Below, one piece after another: positions 14,924-23,577 of a DNA stretch of 64,000 nucleotides. The notes beneath the pieces were generated by a model. The model worked only from the letters and a program-made list of their open reading frames with translations. It was not told where the DNA came from and did no database searches. Positions within the stretch are counted from its first letter, which is position 1. Every line of letters starts with the position of its first letter. The stretch is from Geomicrobium sediminis (lineage in GTDB: Bacteria > Bacillota > Bacilli > Bacillales > Marinococcaceae), in contig NZ_JAFBEC010000005.1 in assembly GCF_016908595.1 (NCBI RefSeq), positions 186,001 to 250,000 on the forward strand, in the 5' to 3' direction. A program made the position numbers and the translations under genes.

Positions 14924-16492
14924 TGATTGACTGTATTCTTCACGCAGTGAACGTTTTAAGATCTTTCCACTTGGGTTTTTCGGTAAAGAAGGGACGATTT
15001 TAATCTGCTTTGGTATTTTAAATTTCGATAATCGCTCTTCACAGAACTTCAATACGGTCTCTTCTTGTAGTTCACTTCCAGCCTTCGTGACGACGAGTGC
15101 AGTCACCGCCTCAATCCAGTATGGGTCAGGCGTACCAATCACTGCAACCTCTGACACGCCGTCCAATTCATATAATGTCTCTTCTACTTCTCGACTCGAG
15201 ACATTCACGCCTCCGGTATTGATCATGTCTTTCTTACGGTCAACGATCGTTACGTACCCTTCTTCATCCATAACCCCTAAATCTCCGCTATGGAACCATC
15301 CGCCTCTAAACGTTTCTGCCGTTTTCTTCGGATCATCCAAGTACCCTTTCATCGCATGTGGCGTTCGGTGTACGATTTCGCCCATTTGCCCTCGTGGCAC
15401 TTCTTGATTATGATCATCAACAATGCGCGTCTCAACATTTAACGATGCCACGCCAGCTGAGCCAAGTTTTCGAAGCTGATCTTCAGGTTGCAATGCCGTC
15501 GCTAGTGGTGCGATTTCCGTCTGACCGTAGAAATTCCAAAAACGAGCATTTGGTAGACGAGTAGATAACTCTTTTAATACTTCCCGCGGCATAATCGCAG
15601 CTCCGTAATAGCACTTTTCTAAATTCGATAAATCGCGTTCATCGAAAGAGGGATGACGTAACAACGCTATCCACACGGTAGGTGGACAAAATAACTGGGT
15701 AGCCCCGTCCTTTTCAATCGCATCAAACATCGCTTCTGGCTTTGGAGCACTTAATATGATATTCGTGCAACCAAGATAGACACTCGGGCCTAAGAAAACA
15801 TGAAGTTGGGCGCAATGATACAGTGGCAATGCATGAATCATTACATCGCGCGTTTCCATCTTGCCATCAATAATAGTGCTTACATATTCGCTAATTAAAC
15901 TTTTATGGGTGAGCATAACACCTTTCGGTCGAGACTCTGTTCCACTTGTATAAAGCACTTGTGCCAAATCATCGTCATCAAGTTCAACTTCACTATCCGT
16001 GTCTGGTTGTGACGTTCTTTGGTCACGAAGCGTTCCCCAACCTTCTCGCTGTGAGTCTGTGTCGATCAGGTAGCGGTTAGCCATGGTCATCTCCATTGAT
16101 GATTCTTCTAATAATGGCGCATACTCCGTTGATCCGACCAACGTTTCTATTTTTGCATGATTCAAGATGTAGCGAATGTCGGATGCTGTTAACATATAAT
16201 TGATCGGTACCATAATCGCCCCGATGTTTGCCAAGGCAAATTGAACAACGACAAAGTCTAGACTGTTTTTCGAAAGGAGTGCTACACGATCTCCCTTTTT
16301 CATCCCTCTAGACGTAAACGTATGCGCGGTTTGATTGACTAACTTTGCTAATTGCTCGTACGTTAACCGTTCATCTTCGTACACAATAGCTAGTTTGTTA
16401 GGCATACGTGCACTCGTTCTTTTGAGTAAATCACCTAGCGTTTGTCTTCTCACTCGCTTTACCATTTGGTCCATAGACGTTGTTGTGTTCAT
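14921..16492 (-). CDS. Acyl-CoA synthetase (AMP-forming)
   Basis: 523 residues of the ANL superfamily: VLYTSGTESRPKGVMLTH is the P-loop motif, FWNFYGQTEIAP the A5-type motif, GWFHSGDLGVMDEEGY the hinge region, and PKNPSGKILKRSLR carries the catalytic C-terminal lysine. It ligates a fatty or aromatic carboxylate to CoA via an acyl-AMP. Substrate cannot be assigned. It stands alone, away from the sigma-54 block downstream, and its upstream region has no -24/-12 element. Start at 16492 precedes a Thr/Met-rich N terminus; GGGG lies upstream. Confidence 0.88.
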   Translation of the reverse strand: MNTTTSMDQMVKRVRRQTLGDLLKRTSARMPNKLAIVYEDERLTYEQLAKLVNQTAHTFTSRGMKKGDRVALLSKNSLDFVVVQFALANIGAIMVPINYMLTASDIRYILNHAKIETLVGSTEYAPLLEESSMEMTMANRYLIDTDSQREGWGTLRDQRTSQPDTDSEVELDDDDLAQVLYTSGTESRPKGVMLTHKSLISEYVSTIIDGKMETRDVMIHALPLYHCAQLHVFLGPSVYLGCTNIILSAPKPEAMFDAIEKDGATQLFCPPTVWIALLRHPSFDERDLSNLEKCYYGAAIMPREVLKELSTRLPNARFWNFYGQTEIAPLATALQPEDQLRKLGSAGVASLNVETRIVDDHNQEVPRGQMGEIVHRTPHAMKGYLDDPKKTAETFRGGWFHSGDLGVMDEEGYVTIVDRKKDMINTGGVNVSSREVEETLYELDGVSEVAVIGTPDPYWIEAVTALVVTKAGSELQEETVLKFCEERLSKFKIPKQIKIVPSLPKNPSGKILKRSLREEYSQS

Positions 16493-16588
16493 TCATTCAC
16501 CCCTTTAATTATCTTAATTATTAGTATAGTTCAGATAGAAGAAACCCCCAATGTATTTTTTTGTCTCCTTTTGTCGTATTCCGAATAC

Positions 16589-16619
16589 AAAAAAGCGTCA
16601 CTTGATCAACAAGTGCGCT
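16589..16619 (-). terminator. Terminator of the Nudix gene
   Basis: Stem 16594-16604 with 16610-16619 (CACTTG/CAAGTG core extended by GCG), followed on the minus strand by six Ts. Confidence 0.7.
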
Positions 16620-16628
16620 AACTTCACT

Positions 16629-17036
16629 CTACTTCTGGTATGTATACGTTACTTGGTGGTCGAACAATGGCTCTATGCCATTTGTAAGATAAGGCATCCG
16701 TTCGCTCGCAACCTCAGTTGGAACCCATTCAATTTTCGTAATTTCTTCCGGGTAAAGACGTTCAATTGTCCCCCCGACAACCTCCACCTGAAAGGTAAAA
16801 AACACGCAATGATGACCACTTTCATGAAACTTCGTTTCATGCACTGCTGCTAGTCCTTTTCGTTCGACGTGAAGAGCCGTTTCTTCATACACTTCTCGAA
16901 TGAGAGCTTGTTCTAACGTCTCCCCCTCTTCTACCGCACCTCCGGGTAAACTCCAGCGACTGTTTTCGTTTTCTACGACGAGGACTTCATCGTTTTGATT
17001 TCGTATTAGAGCATAAACAACATCTAGTCGTTTCAC
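16629..17036 (-). CDS. Nudix hydrolase
   Basis: About 135 residues from a GTG at 17036, chosen because GAAAGGAG lies 7 nt upstream; a longer frame to 17066 has no such site. The Nudix box is complete: GGAVEEGETLEQALIREVYEET spans the GX5EX7REUXEE pattern in about residues 30-52, preceded by WSLPGG. It hydrolyses a nucleoside diphosphate linked to another group; substrate unknown. Separated from ribH by a terminator, so not part of the riboflavin operon. Confidence 0.88.
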   Translation of the reverse strand: MKRLDVVYALIRNQNDEVLVVENENSRWSLPGGAVEEGETLEQALIREVYEETALHVERKGLAAVHETKFHESGHHCVFFTFQVEVVGGTIERLYPEEITKIEWVPTEVASERMPYLTNGIEPLFDHQVTYTYQK

Positions 17037-17071
17037 ATCTTCACTCCTTTCTATGCTGTTCATCATAACAT

Positions 17072-17106
17072 GAAAACACGCCTACCTTTTTGAAAAAAGA
17101 TAGGCG
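17072..17106 (-). terminator. Terminator of the riboflavin operon
   Basis: CGCCTACC (17079-17086) pairs with GATAGGCG (17099-17106) just after ribH; the minus strand continues TGTTTTC. Confidence 0.65.
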
Positions 17107-17112
17107 TATACG

Positions 17113-17598
17113 CTAGATTAATGCTGTTGTGTGCTGCTTTACATCAAGGTTCATCATCTCAAGTACTGCCCGTGCTGCAGCACTTCCTTGATTATCGTGT
17201 TTTATTCCCGTTCGTGCGATCGCTTCTTCATTCGTATTGGTCGTGATGACGCCAAATACCACTGGACAGTTACTATTCTCCCGTGTATTAAGCTGAGTAA
17301 TCCCACTTGAAACGATGTTACACACATAATCAAAGTGTGGTGTCTCTCCGCGGATAACGGCACCGATCGTAATTACCCCGTCATAGTGCCCGCTTTCTAC
17401 CGCTTGCTTTGCAGCATAAACGATTTCGACTGCACCAGGAACGACAATCGTATCGATGTGATCATCTTGAACGTCATGTTGTCCAAGGGTCGCGAGTGCA
17501 CCTTCGTGCAGCTGATTCGTTATAAACTCGTTAAACCTTGCTTTAATAATCGCCACCTTCTTATTTGTCCCAACTACTGAACTTTGAATCGTTGTCAT
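17113..17598 (-). CDS. ribH: 6,7-dimethyl-8-ribityllumazine synthase
   Basis: 161 residues, slightly longer than usual. It condenses 5-amino-6-ribitylaminouracil with 3,4-dihydroxy-2-butanone 4-phosphate. Signature segments are IIKARFNEFI, VPGAVEIVYAAKQ, GAVIRGETPHFDYVCN (with the catalytic His) and VVFGVITTNTNEEA. Last gene of the riboflavin operon, 17 bases after ribBA; AAAGGAGAG precedes the ATG. It forms the icosahedral shell around riboflavin synthase in Bacilli. Confidence 0.96.
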   Translation of the reverse strand: MTTIQSSVVGTNKKVAIIKARFNEFITNQLHEGALATLGQHDVQDDHIDTIVVPGAVEIVYAAKQAVESGHYDGVITIGAVIRGETPHFDYVCNIVSSGITQLNTRENSNCPVVFGVITTNTNEEAIARTGIKHDNQGSAAARAVLEMMNLDVKQHTTALI

Positions 17599-17615
17599 TT
17601 CAGTCTCTCCTTTAC

Positions 17616-18806
17616 TTAGGGAATTAAATGCCCAAGCTTTTCTTGTTTTGTCATCACATAGCGTTCATTTGCCGGGTAAATCGTCGGTTTCGTATGAATG
17701 ACTTGGTGGACGTAAATGCCTTGTGACTTTATACTTTCCACTTTCTCTGGATTGTTCGTAATAAGTGAGATCGCATCGACCCCAAGCTGATGTAAGATAT
17801 TCCCTGCTATGGAGAAATCGCGTTCATCAGCTTTGAACCCAAGCTTTTCATTGGCTTCCACCGTATCTAAGCCGCTCCGTTGCAACTCATACGCTTTAAT
17901 TTTCTCGAATAATCCAATGCCCCTGCCTTCTTGACGTAAGTAGAGCAGAATTGCCGTTTCCTCACGCTGCATCGCGTCGAGCGTTTGATGAAGTTGCTCT
18001 CCGCAGTCGCAATGTTTGGAATGAAACAAATCACCCGTGAGGCACTCAGAATGAATGCGTGTCGTAATCGGCCCTGCATCCGACAACGACCCTTTCACTA
18101 ACGCCATATGTTCTTTATGGTCGTCTGTTTTAAAAATGTAAATTTGAAACGTGCCATATTCGGTATCAAGTTCCGTTTCTGTCGTCTCAGCAATGGCTGC
18201 TGCTTGCCGTTGGCGGTATTCGATTAACCGTTCAATTGATATGATTGGAATTTCGTGTTTTTGAGAGAATTCCAAGAGCTCTGGAACTCTCGCCATCGTT
18301 CCGTCTTCATTCATAATTTCGCAAATCACACCCACTTCTTTTGCACCCGCAAGCCTGGCGAGATCAACCGTTGCTTCGGTGTGACCTGCTCGTTCTAGTA
18401 CACCATTGTTCTTTGCAATGAGTGGGAAGATATGGCCTGGACGCTGCATATCAAACTCGGAAGTATAATCGTTTGCGAGTGCTTGAATTGTCGTTGCCCG
18501 TTCTTCAGCCGAGATTCCTGTCGTGCTTGATGCATGATCCACACTAATCGTAAAAGCTGTTTCGTGTGGGTCGGTTGATTCATCCGTCATGAGTGGCAAG
18601 TGCAAGCGCCTCGCAATCGCTTTTGTAATCGGGGCACAAATGAGTCCACGAGCATGTGTCGCCATAAAATTGACGGTCTCGGTCGTAATTCGATCACCAA
18701 GTGCGACTAAATCGCCTTCATTTTCACGGTCTTCACGATCACAGACGATGACCATTCCTCCAGCTCGTAACGTATCAATTGCTTCGTCAATTGTATGGAA
18801 AGTCAT
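17616..18806 (-). CDS. ribBA: Bifunctional DHBP synthase / GTP cyclohydrolase II
   Basis: 396 residues. The N-terminal half (about 1-200) is DHBP synthase: VIVCDREDRENEGDL, FMATHARGLICAP, DHASSTTGISA and GHIFPL... RAGHTEATVDL. The C-terminal half is GTP cyclohydrolase II: RIHSECLTGDLFHSKHCDCG holds the three zinc cysteines, followed by YLRQEGRGIGLFEKIKAYEL. It makes both riboflavin precursors. The start overlaps the ribE stop (ATGA), indicating tight coupling. Confidence 0.97.
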   Translation of the reverse strand: MTFHTIDEAIDTLRAGGMVIVCDREDRENEGDLVALGDRITTETVNFMATHARGLICAPITKAIARRLHLPLMTDESTDPHETAFTISVDHASSTTGISAEERATTIQALANDYTSEFDMQRPGHIFPLIAKNNGVLERAGHTEATVDLARLAGAKEVGVICEIMNEDGTMARVPELLEFSQKHEIPIISIERLIEYRQRQAAAIAETTETELDTEYGTFQIYIFKTDDHKEHMALVKGSLSDAGPITTRIHSECLTGDLFHSKHCDCGEQLHQTLDAMQREETAILLYLRQEGRGIGLFEKIKAYELQRSGLDTVEANEKLGFKADERDFSIAGNILHQLGVDAISLITNNPEKVESIKSQGIYVHQVIHTKPTIYPANERYVMTKQEKLGHLIP

Positions 18807-19399
18807 ATAGCTCTCCCTTCGAGTAACTTCTCCACGTATTTTCCGAGTTGGTCGACCTCAAGATTGACCGGGTCTCCAACCATTACTGTTTGGAATTGCG
18901 TCACGTCTTTTGTATGGGGAATGATGGATACAGTCATCACGTTCTCTTTAATATCTGCAATTGTTAAACTTGTACCGTTGATTGCAACCGAACCTTTTTT
19001 TATCATGTACTTCGTCAATTGCTCAGGAACAGCGACTTCATAAAGGGTTGAACCTTCTAACTCCGTCATCTGTTGAATCGTTCCCGTGCCATCTACATGA
19101 CCTGCAACAAAATGTCCACCGATGCGATCATTCATACGCATTGATCTTTCAAGATTCACAGTATTACCTTTTTTCAAATGGTTCAGTGTTGAATGAAGTA
19201 ACGTTTCTTGCATAATGTCTGCTGTAAATGTCGTCTTCGTGTGCGTACGAACGGTCAAACAGACGCCAGAAACAGAGATGCTGTCACCAATTTGAACATC
19301 CTCTAACACGACGCTTGCCCTGATAATAACCGTTATCGAATCATGAAACGTCTCAAGTTCTTCAACCGTGCCGACCTCTTCAACAATGCCTGTAAACAT
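18803..19399 (-). CDS. ribE: Riboflavin synthase, alpha chain
   Basis: About 198 residues starting MFTGIVEEVG, the canonical N terminus. Two lumazine-binding repeats are visible: SISVSGVCLTV with HSTLNHLKKGNTVNLERSM, and SVAINGTSLTIADI with VGDPVNLEVDQLGKYVEKLL; VAGHVDGTGTI joins them. It dismutates two lumazine molecules to riboflavin. An in-frame GTG at 19408 is possible, but the conserved N terminus fixes the ATG at 19399. It overlaps the end of ribD. Confidence 0.96.
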   Translation of the reverse strand: MFTGIVEEVGTVEELETFHDSITVIIRASVVLEDVQIGDSISVSGVCLTVRTHTKTTFTADIMQETLLHSTLNHLKKGNTVNLERSMRMNDRIGGHFVAGHVDGTGTIQQMTELEGSTLYEVAVPEQLTKYMIKKGSVAINGTSLTIADIKENVMTVSIIPHTKDVTQFQTVMVGDPVNLEVDQLGKYVEKLLEGRAI

Positions 19400-20453
19400 C
19401 CTCTTCACCTACAATCGCTGTTATTTTTATATCTCCATCAATGTGTTCAATACACTCATACGTCACTTGAAGTGCATCCTTAAGCTGTAAAGCACCACTG
19501 CCTGCTATAAAACCATGAGCACCCACTCCACCAATTAGCTTCGGAGCTAGATAAGTAATCGTTCTTTGTACAACACGATCCGTAAAGAAAGCACCATGGA
19601 TCGTTGCTCCACCTTCCACCAATAACGATGTAATGTTGCGATTCCCTAAGTCTTGTAAAACAGAATCGGGCGTTACTTTTGAAAGCGTAACGATTTGTTT
19701 CGTTGTTTCAAAAGCTGACGGTTGTTCCGTATAAATAATCGTTGGATAATCATCGGTTAATAACTTTGAGCTCCTTGGAATGCGTAAATTGCGATCCAAA
19801 ACGACTCGAATTGGTTGCACGTAAGGATCTCTAGATGTAAGTGCTGGATTGTCTTGAATCACCGTTTCAACCCCAACGAGAATGGCATCATGATTCTTTC
19901 TTTCCACATGGCCATCACTTCTTGAAGCTGGGCTTGTAATCCACTGACTTTCCCCTTGTGAGGTTGCCGTCTTGCCATCCAACGAACCTGCCATCTTCAA
20001 TGTGACGTAAGGCTTTTTCGTTTTCATCCAGTGAATATATACACGATTCATATGTCTTGCCTCTTCTTCAAGCACACCAACTTCAACGTGAATGCCTGAA
20101 CGTTGAAGCACTTTCACACTCTTTCCTTGCATTTCAGGATTTGGATCAAGCATGGCGATGACGACTTGGGATACATTTGCTTGAATAATTGCTGTTGTAC
20201 ACGGTCCCGTTCGTCCCCGATGTTGACACGGTTCTAACGTGACATATAGCGTTGATCCTCTCGCTCGTTCACCAGCCATTTGAAGAGCATGGATCTCAGC
20301 GTGGGCTTCTCCCGCTCGTAAATGTGCACCGACACCAATAACTTCACCTTCGTTCACAATGACTGCACCGACCGTCGGATTTGGAGACGTTTGCCCACGT
20401 ACCATTTTGGCTTGCTCTAAAGCAAATTTCATATACTCATTCTGGTTAGACAT
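19380..20453 (-). CDS. ribD: Bifunctional riboflavin deaminase/reductase
   Basis: 357 residues. The N-terminal cytidine-deaminase-like domain has SPNPTVGAVIV, HAEIHAL and TLYVTLEPCQHRGRTGPC (zinc ligands). The C-terminal reductase domain has KPYVTLKMAGSLDGKTAT, GVETVIQDNPALTSR and LLVEGGATIHGAF. First gene of the operon, downstream of an FMN riboswitch and its terminator, with AAGGGAG before the ATG. Confidence 0.96.
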   Translation of the reverse strand: MSNQNEYMKFALEQAKMVRGQTSPNPTVGAVIVNEGEVIGVGAHLRAGEAHAEIHALQMAGERARGSTLYVTLEPCQHRGRTGPCTTAIIQANVSQVVIAMLDPNPEMQGKSVKVLQRSGIHVEVGVLEEEARHMNRVYIHWMKTKKPYVTLKMAGSLDGKTATSQGESQWITSPASRSDGHVERKNHDAILVGVETVIQDNPALTSRDPYVQPIRVVLDRNLRIPRSSKLLTDDYPTIIYTEQPSAFETTKQIVTLSKVTPDSVLQDLGNRNITSLLVEGGATIHGAFFTDRVVQRTITYLAPKLIGGVGAHGFIAGSGALQLKDALQVTYECIEHIDGDIKITAIVGEEDVYRHC

Positions 20454-20485
20454 GTTCTCCCTTTCCTCTACACCTCTAAATTGGC

Positions 20486-20521
20486 ATCAAAAAAACTTCC
20501 TGAAGAGAACTTCAGGAAGTT
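20486..20521 (-). terminator. FMN-controlled attenuator terminator
   Basis: Perfect 12-bp stem AACTTCCTGAAG/CTTCAGGAAGTT (20494-20521) with a 4-nt loop and a T run on the minus strand. It sits between the FMN riboswitch and ribD, so FMN binding most likely stops transcription here. Confidence 0.9.
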
Positions 20522-20614
20522 TAAGAAATCTTTAAAGTGAGCACCTACGTATACACGTGTGCCATTCGTACGGTATAACAAATAAGCTAAGCATACTCGC
20601 TCAGTTGTACCGTT

Positions 20615-20758
20615 TTCCTCACTTCTCCCATCCAGACTTTAACTGTCGGCTCTGGAGTTTCACCAGATCCACCGAATCGAAAACATTCGACCCGGGTCAC
20701 GGACTGAAAGGCTATCGCCTTATCACCGCCGGTAGGGAATTTCACCCTGCCCCGAAGT
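20615..20758 (-). promoter_or_regulatory. FMN riboswitch (RFN element)
   Basis: On the minus strand the conserved RFN blocks appear in order: GGGGCAGGGTGAAATTCCC, ACCGGCGGTGATAAGGCG, AGTCCGTGACCCG, GGATCTGGTGAAACTCCAG, AGCCGACAGTTAAAGTC and GGATGGGAGAAG. This is a complete aptamer. It precedes ribD by about 160 bases, with a terminator between, the usual layout for premature termination at high FMN. Confidence 0.96.
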
Positions 20759-20885
20759 TGTAGATCTATAAAATTGTATACAAACACTATACGACTCGCA
20801 TTCAGAAAAATCAATAGACATTTTCAAACTAATTTCTATCGTTGCTCATTTATTCGATACGTCACCTTTACTATTCTGTCTAAAT

Positions 20886-21191
20886 CTACGCTTTCTGAGA
20901 TTTTACAGATTGCTTTTTACCTTCGATGCTATGCTCTTTTCCGTCTCTGCGATCATCGATCCGGACGTTCATCGAAATCCGTTCCCACTCTCGATTGACA
21001 GCTGTCCTATGAAGCTCTTGCAAAACAACCCATAAATCGTTCATCTCACCTTCAATGATCGTACTCATTGATGTTTTTTCATACTTAATACCATCGTAAC
21101 GATCTAACACTTCATGAAAATGAGCGATTTCTTGTGAAAAACTCGCTGTTCCTTCTCCGATTGGAGTTAATGTCACATCTGCAAATGCCAT
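20886..21191 (-). CDS. Thiamine-binding protein, MTH1187/YqgV family
   Basis: 101 residues of the DUF77 fold: MAFADVTLTPIGEGTASFS, then YEKTSMSTIIEGEMNDLWVVLQELH, matching the MTH1187/YqgV pattern (ferredoxin-like, forms tetramers, binds thiamine-like ligands). Compared with typical relatives the C terminus is extended with Lys/Gln-rich residues. No thiamine genes or TPP riboswitch are adjacent. Confidence 0.82.
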   Translation of the reverse strand: MAFADVTLTPIGEGTASFSQEIAHFHEVLDRYDGIKYEKTSMSTIIEGEMNDLWVVLQELHRTAVNREWERISMNVRIDDRRDGKEHSIEGKKQSVKSQKA

Positions 21192-21270
21192 GAGTTGACC
21201 CTCCGTTTCATAGAATAAACTTGATTGTAGTTGGCTTTACCCTTCTGGCTTTTCTCTAAAACTGAGAAAG

Positions 21271-21933
21271 TTAATCTTGTGTCCACTCTTCAACGCTCAT
21301 TATTCCTGTCCATTCATCTTCAGTAGAAAAAACGACCTTTTGATCTTCATAGATGAACTCTCCGCGCCACTCTCCAATCGTTGAGAACGACAACTCCTGT
21401 GAATCTTCATGACCGACTGGACTAACTTGCGCGGTTAATTCATGCCACTCAAGACCTGGTACCATTCCCGTGATAAAAGACGCTTCTTGATCAATCTCTA
21501 CAAAACTTGGCAACTCCTCATCCTCTGCGAGAGCTAGGTCAACGTCACTTTCCTTTAGCTCATAAGCAAACGAAAAATGTCGCTTAATGTGAAACGGATG
21601 ATCATTATCATCAGGGTCATATTGGGTTTCCAATTCTACAGAAGTTGTACCGCCAGCTCTTAATCGGTATGGTGGATTAGATAGAGAGACAGATTCCGCT
21701 TTTTCTTCATCGAGGGATTCTCGAATGTACATCAGCATATGTTCCACTTGTTCAAGGTCTAATTCCAATAACTCTTCTTGTTCTTCTTCTGTGGCTTCCT
21801 CTGTAGCCATTGTGATCGCGTATTCTTCACCCAATTGTTGCACTTGTTGCTCCGCCTGATTGCACCCACTAAGTGCCACCACGCTTATTGGAACAATGAC
21901 CCAAGTCGGATATCGAATCGTTAATCCCTCCAC
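21271..21933 (-). CDS. Acidic putative lipoprotein
   Basis: About 215 residues: short N-terminal hydrophobic segment (YPTWVIVPISVVALSGC) ending in a lipobox, then a Glu-rich helical stretch (EEATEEEQEELLELDLEQVE) and a beta-rich domain. Family unknown. The start is uncertain: GTG at 21933 lies within the ribosome binding site (GTGGAGGGA), while the codon at ideal distance, 7 nt after GGAGGG, is ATT at 21918, which would give MRYPTWVIVP, a short signal peptide. Confidence 0.65.
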   Translation of the reverse strand: MEGLTIRYPTWVIVPISVVALSGCNQAEQQVQQLGEEYAITMATEEATEEEQEELLELDLEQVEHMLMYIRESLDEEKAESVSLSNPPYRLRAGGTTSVELETQYDPDDNDHPFHIKRHFSFAYELKESDVDLALAEDEELPSFVEIDQEASFITGMVPGLEWHELTAQVSPVGHEDSQELSFSTIGEWRGEFIYEDQKVVFSTEDEWTGIMSVEEWTQD

Positions 21934-22076
21934 AAAAAGTCTTATTATTAGAATGTTCCCTCAATCAGATTTACTAAACCATCACCCACGGTTCCCTGAT
22001 GTTTTTAAATATTTCTGAACATACCAATTCCTTTCGTGATAAACTAATACCATTATGAAAACGTAGAGGTGACTGT

Positions 22077-23435
22077 ATGCACCACCTTACCATGCTTAAT
22101 GAAGTAGATTTCATAAGAAGCATCGACCAATCGTATGTAGGCATTCTACTTTCTGATCTAGAAGGACGTATTTTTTATGCAAATGAACGGGTTTCAGAAA
22201 TTTCTGGTGCCCCCCTTGAAGAGATTGTTGGTAAAACACCAAAGGAAATGGAAGAAGCAGGAATCATTATTAAACAATCGATGGAAGTACTCCAAAAAAA
22301 TCCGCTCACAATCTTTCAAAAACTACATAACGATGCGAAAGTGTTCATTACGAGTAAGCCGGTTTACGGAAGTAACGGTGAGATTCAATGTTTCATTGCA
22401 AACTATTATGATCTCTCTTCTTTAAATCACTTGTATACCGAACACATGCGAAATATGGAAATGAAATATACCGAACTAAAGCAACTACGCTCACAGTTTT
22501 TACATACGGATGATTGGATTGGTGAATCACAAAGTACAAAGCACCTACAAGATCTCGTTACAAAAGTCGCGAACACAGATGCTGTCATTACAATTATTGG
22601 TGAATCTGGTGTCGGTAAAGAGATTATTGCTAAAAACATTCACAAGCAAAGTAACCGCCACCACGCGGCTTACATTCAAATTAACTGCGGAGCAATTCCT
22701 GAGAATTTAATTGAATCTGAACTCTTTGGGTATGAAAAAGGTGCATTTACAGGCGCCCAATCGTCACGTGAAGGACTACTTGAAGCCGCAAATGGTGGAA
22801 CATTATTGCTAGATGAAATCGGAGAAATGCCATTACATTTGCAAGTTAAATTACTACGTGTCTTACAAACCAATGAAGTCACCCGCGTCGGTGGAACGAA
22901 GCCGAGAAAGTTAGACGTACGGTTCATAGCCGCAACGAACAAAAATTTAGATGACCTTGTACAAGCAGGCCAGTTTCGCGTAGATCTTTATTATCGCTTA
23001 CAAGTAATTCCGATTTCGATTCCGCCGCTACGGGAACGAAAAAAAGATATACGTCCACTCGTCGACTACTTTTTAGCGAAATATAATCGTAAATATCATA
23101 AAAAGAGTGTTGTGACTGAAGACGTTATTGAAGCCTTTTATCATTACAGTTGGCCGGGTAATATACGGCAACTGGAAAACCTTCTTGAACATTTAGTCAT
23201 CTTAACTGAACGTCCTGAAATTGACGTTGATTCGCTACCGAGTGAGATTCGTCAAAACCCTGAACCCTCTACGTTAGACGGCCCGATTCATTCATTAAAG
23301 CATGTCAAAGAACAGGCAGAAAAAGAGCATATTCAAAAAGTGCTTCATCACAGCACTTCAATTCGTGAAGCCGCCAAAGTTCTTCGAGTTGATCACTCGA
23401 CATTAGTTAGAAAGATTCAGCGGTACGAGTTGTAA
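22077..23435 (+). CDS. Sigma-54-dependent transcriptional activator with PAS sensor
   Basis: 452 residues. The N-terminal PAS domain (about 10-115, SYVGILLSDLEGRIFYANE) probably senses a ligand. The central AAA+ domain has Walker A GESGVGKE, the sigma-54-contacting loop ELFGYEKGAFTGA, Walker B GGTLLLDEIGEM and the arginine-finger region. The C terminus is a Fis-type helix-turn-helix (SIREAAKVLRVDHSTLVRKI). Same architecture as RocR/LevR-independent activators such as BkdR. It lies beside two -24/-12 promoters (23521 and 31408), which it very likely controls. AGAGGTGA precedes the ATG. Confidence 0.93.
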   Translation: MHHLTMLNEVDFIRSIDQSYVGILLSDLEGRIFYANERVSEISGAPLEEIVGKTPKEMEEAGIIIKQSMEVLQKNPLTIFQKLHNDAKVFITSKPVYGSNGEIQCFIANYYDLSSLNHLYTEHMRNMEMKYTELKQLRSQFLHTDDWIGESQSTKHLQDLVTKVANTDAVITIIGESGVGKEIIAKNIHKQSNRHHAAYIQINCGAIPENLIESELFGYEKGAFTGAQSSREGLLEAANGGTLLLDEIGEMPLHLQVKLLRVLQTNEVTRVGGTKPRKLDVRFIAATNKNLDDLVQAGQFRVDLYYRLQVIPISIPPLRERKKDIRPLVDYFLAKYNRKYHKKSVVTEDVIEAFYHYSWPGNIRQLENLLEHLVILTERPEIDVDSLPSEIRQNPEPSTLDGPIHSLKHVKEQAEKEHIQKVLHHSTSIREAAKVLRVDHSTLVRKIQRYEL

Positions 23436-23436
23436 C

Positions 23437-23466
23437 AAAACCCGGTGCATTATCACACCGGGTTTT
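23437..23466 (+). terminator. Terminator after the sigma-54 activator
   Basis: Perfect 11-bp arms AAAACCCGGTG/CACCGGGTTTT with an 8-nt loop; a second T run follows at 23472. Confidence 0.85.
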
Positions 23467-23520
23467 GGTGCTTTTTTTCACCACTTCATCGATTTATGCT
23501 GATTCATTCACATCATGAGG

Positions 23521-23536
23521 TGGCATGCTTTTTGCA
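23521..23536 (+). promoter_or_regulatory. Sigma-54 (-24/-12) promoter
   Basis: TGGCATGCTTTTTGCA fits the TGGCAC-N5-TTGCW consensus with one difference and the exact 10-nt spacing between the GG and GC doublets. It lies 42 bases upstream of the acyl-CoA dehydrogenase ATG and directly after the gene for a sigma-54 activator. Confidence 0.88.
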
Positions 23537-23577
23537 TTTTATAATCTCAAACTTACAACAAAGGAGTTCGCTAACTG

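Noticed and set aside
20760-20800. Promoter of the riboflavin operon
   Set aside because: Several TATA-like hexamers are present on the minus strand but none has a convincing -35 at 16-18 bp.
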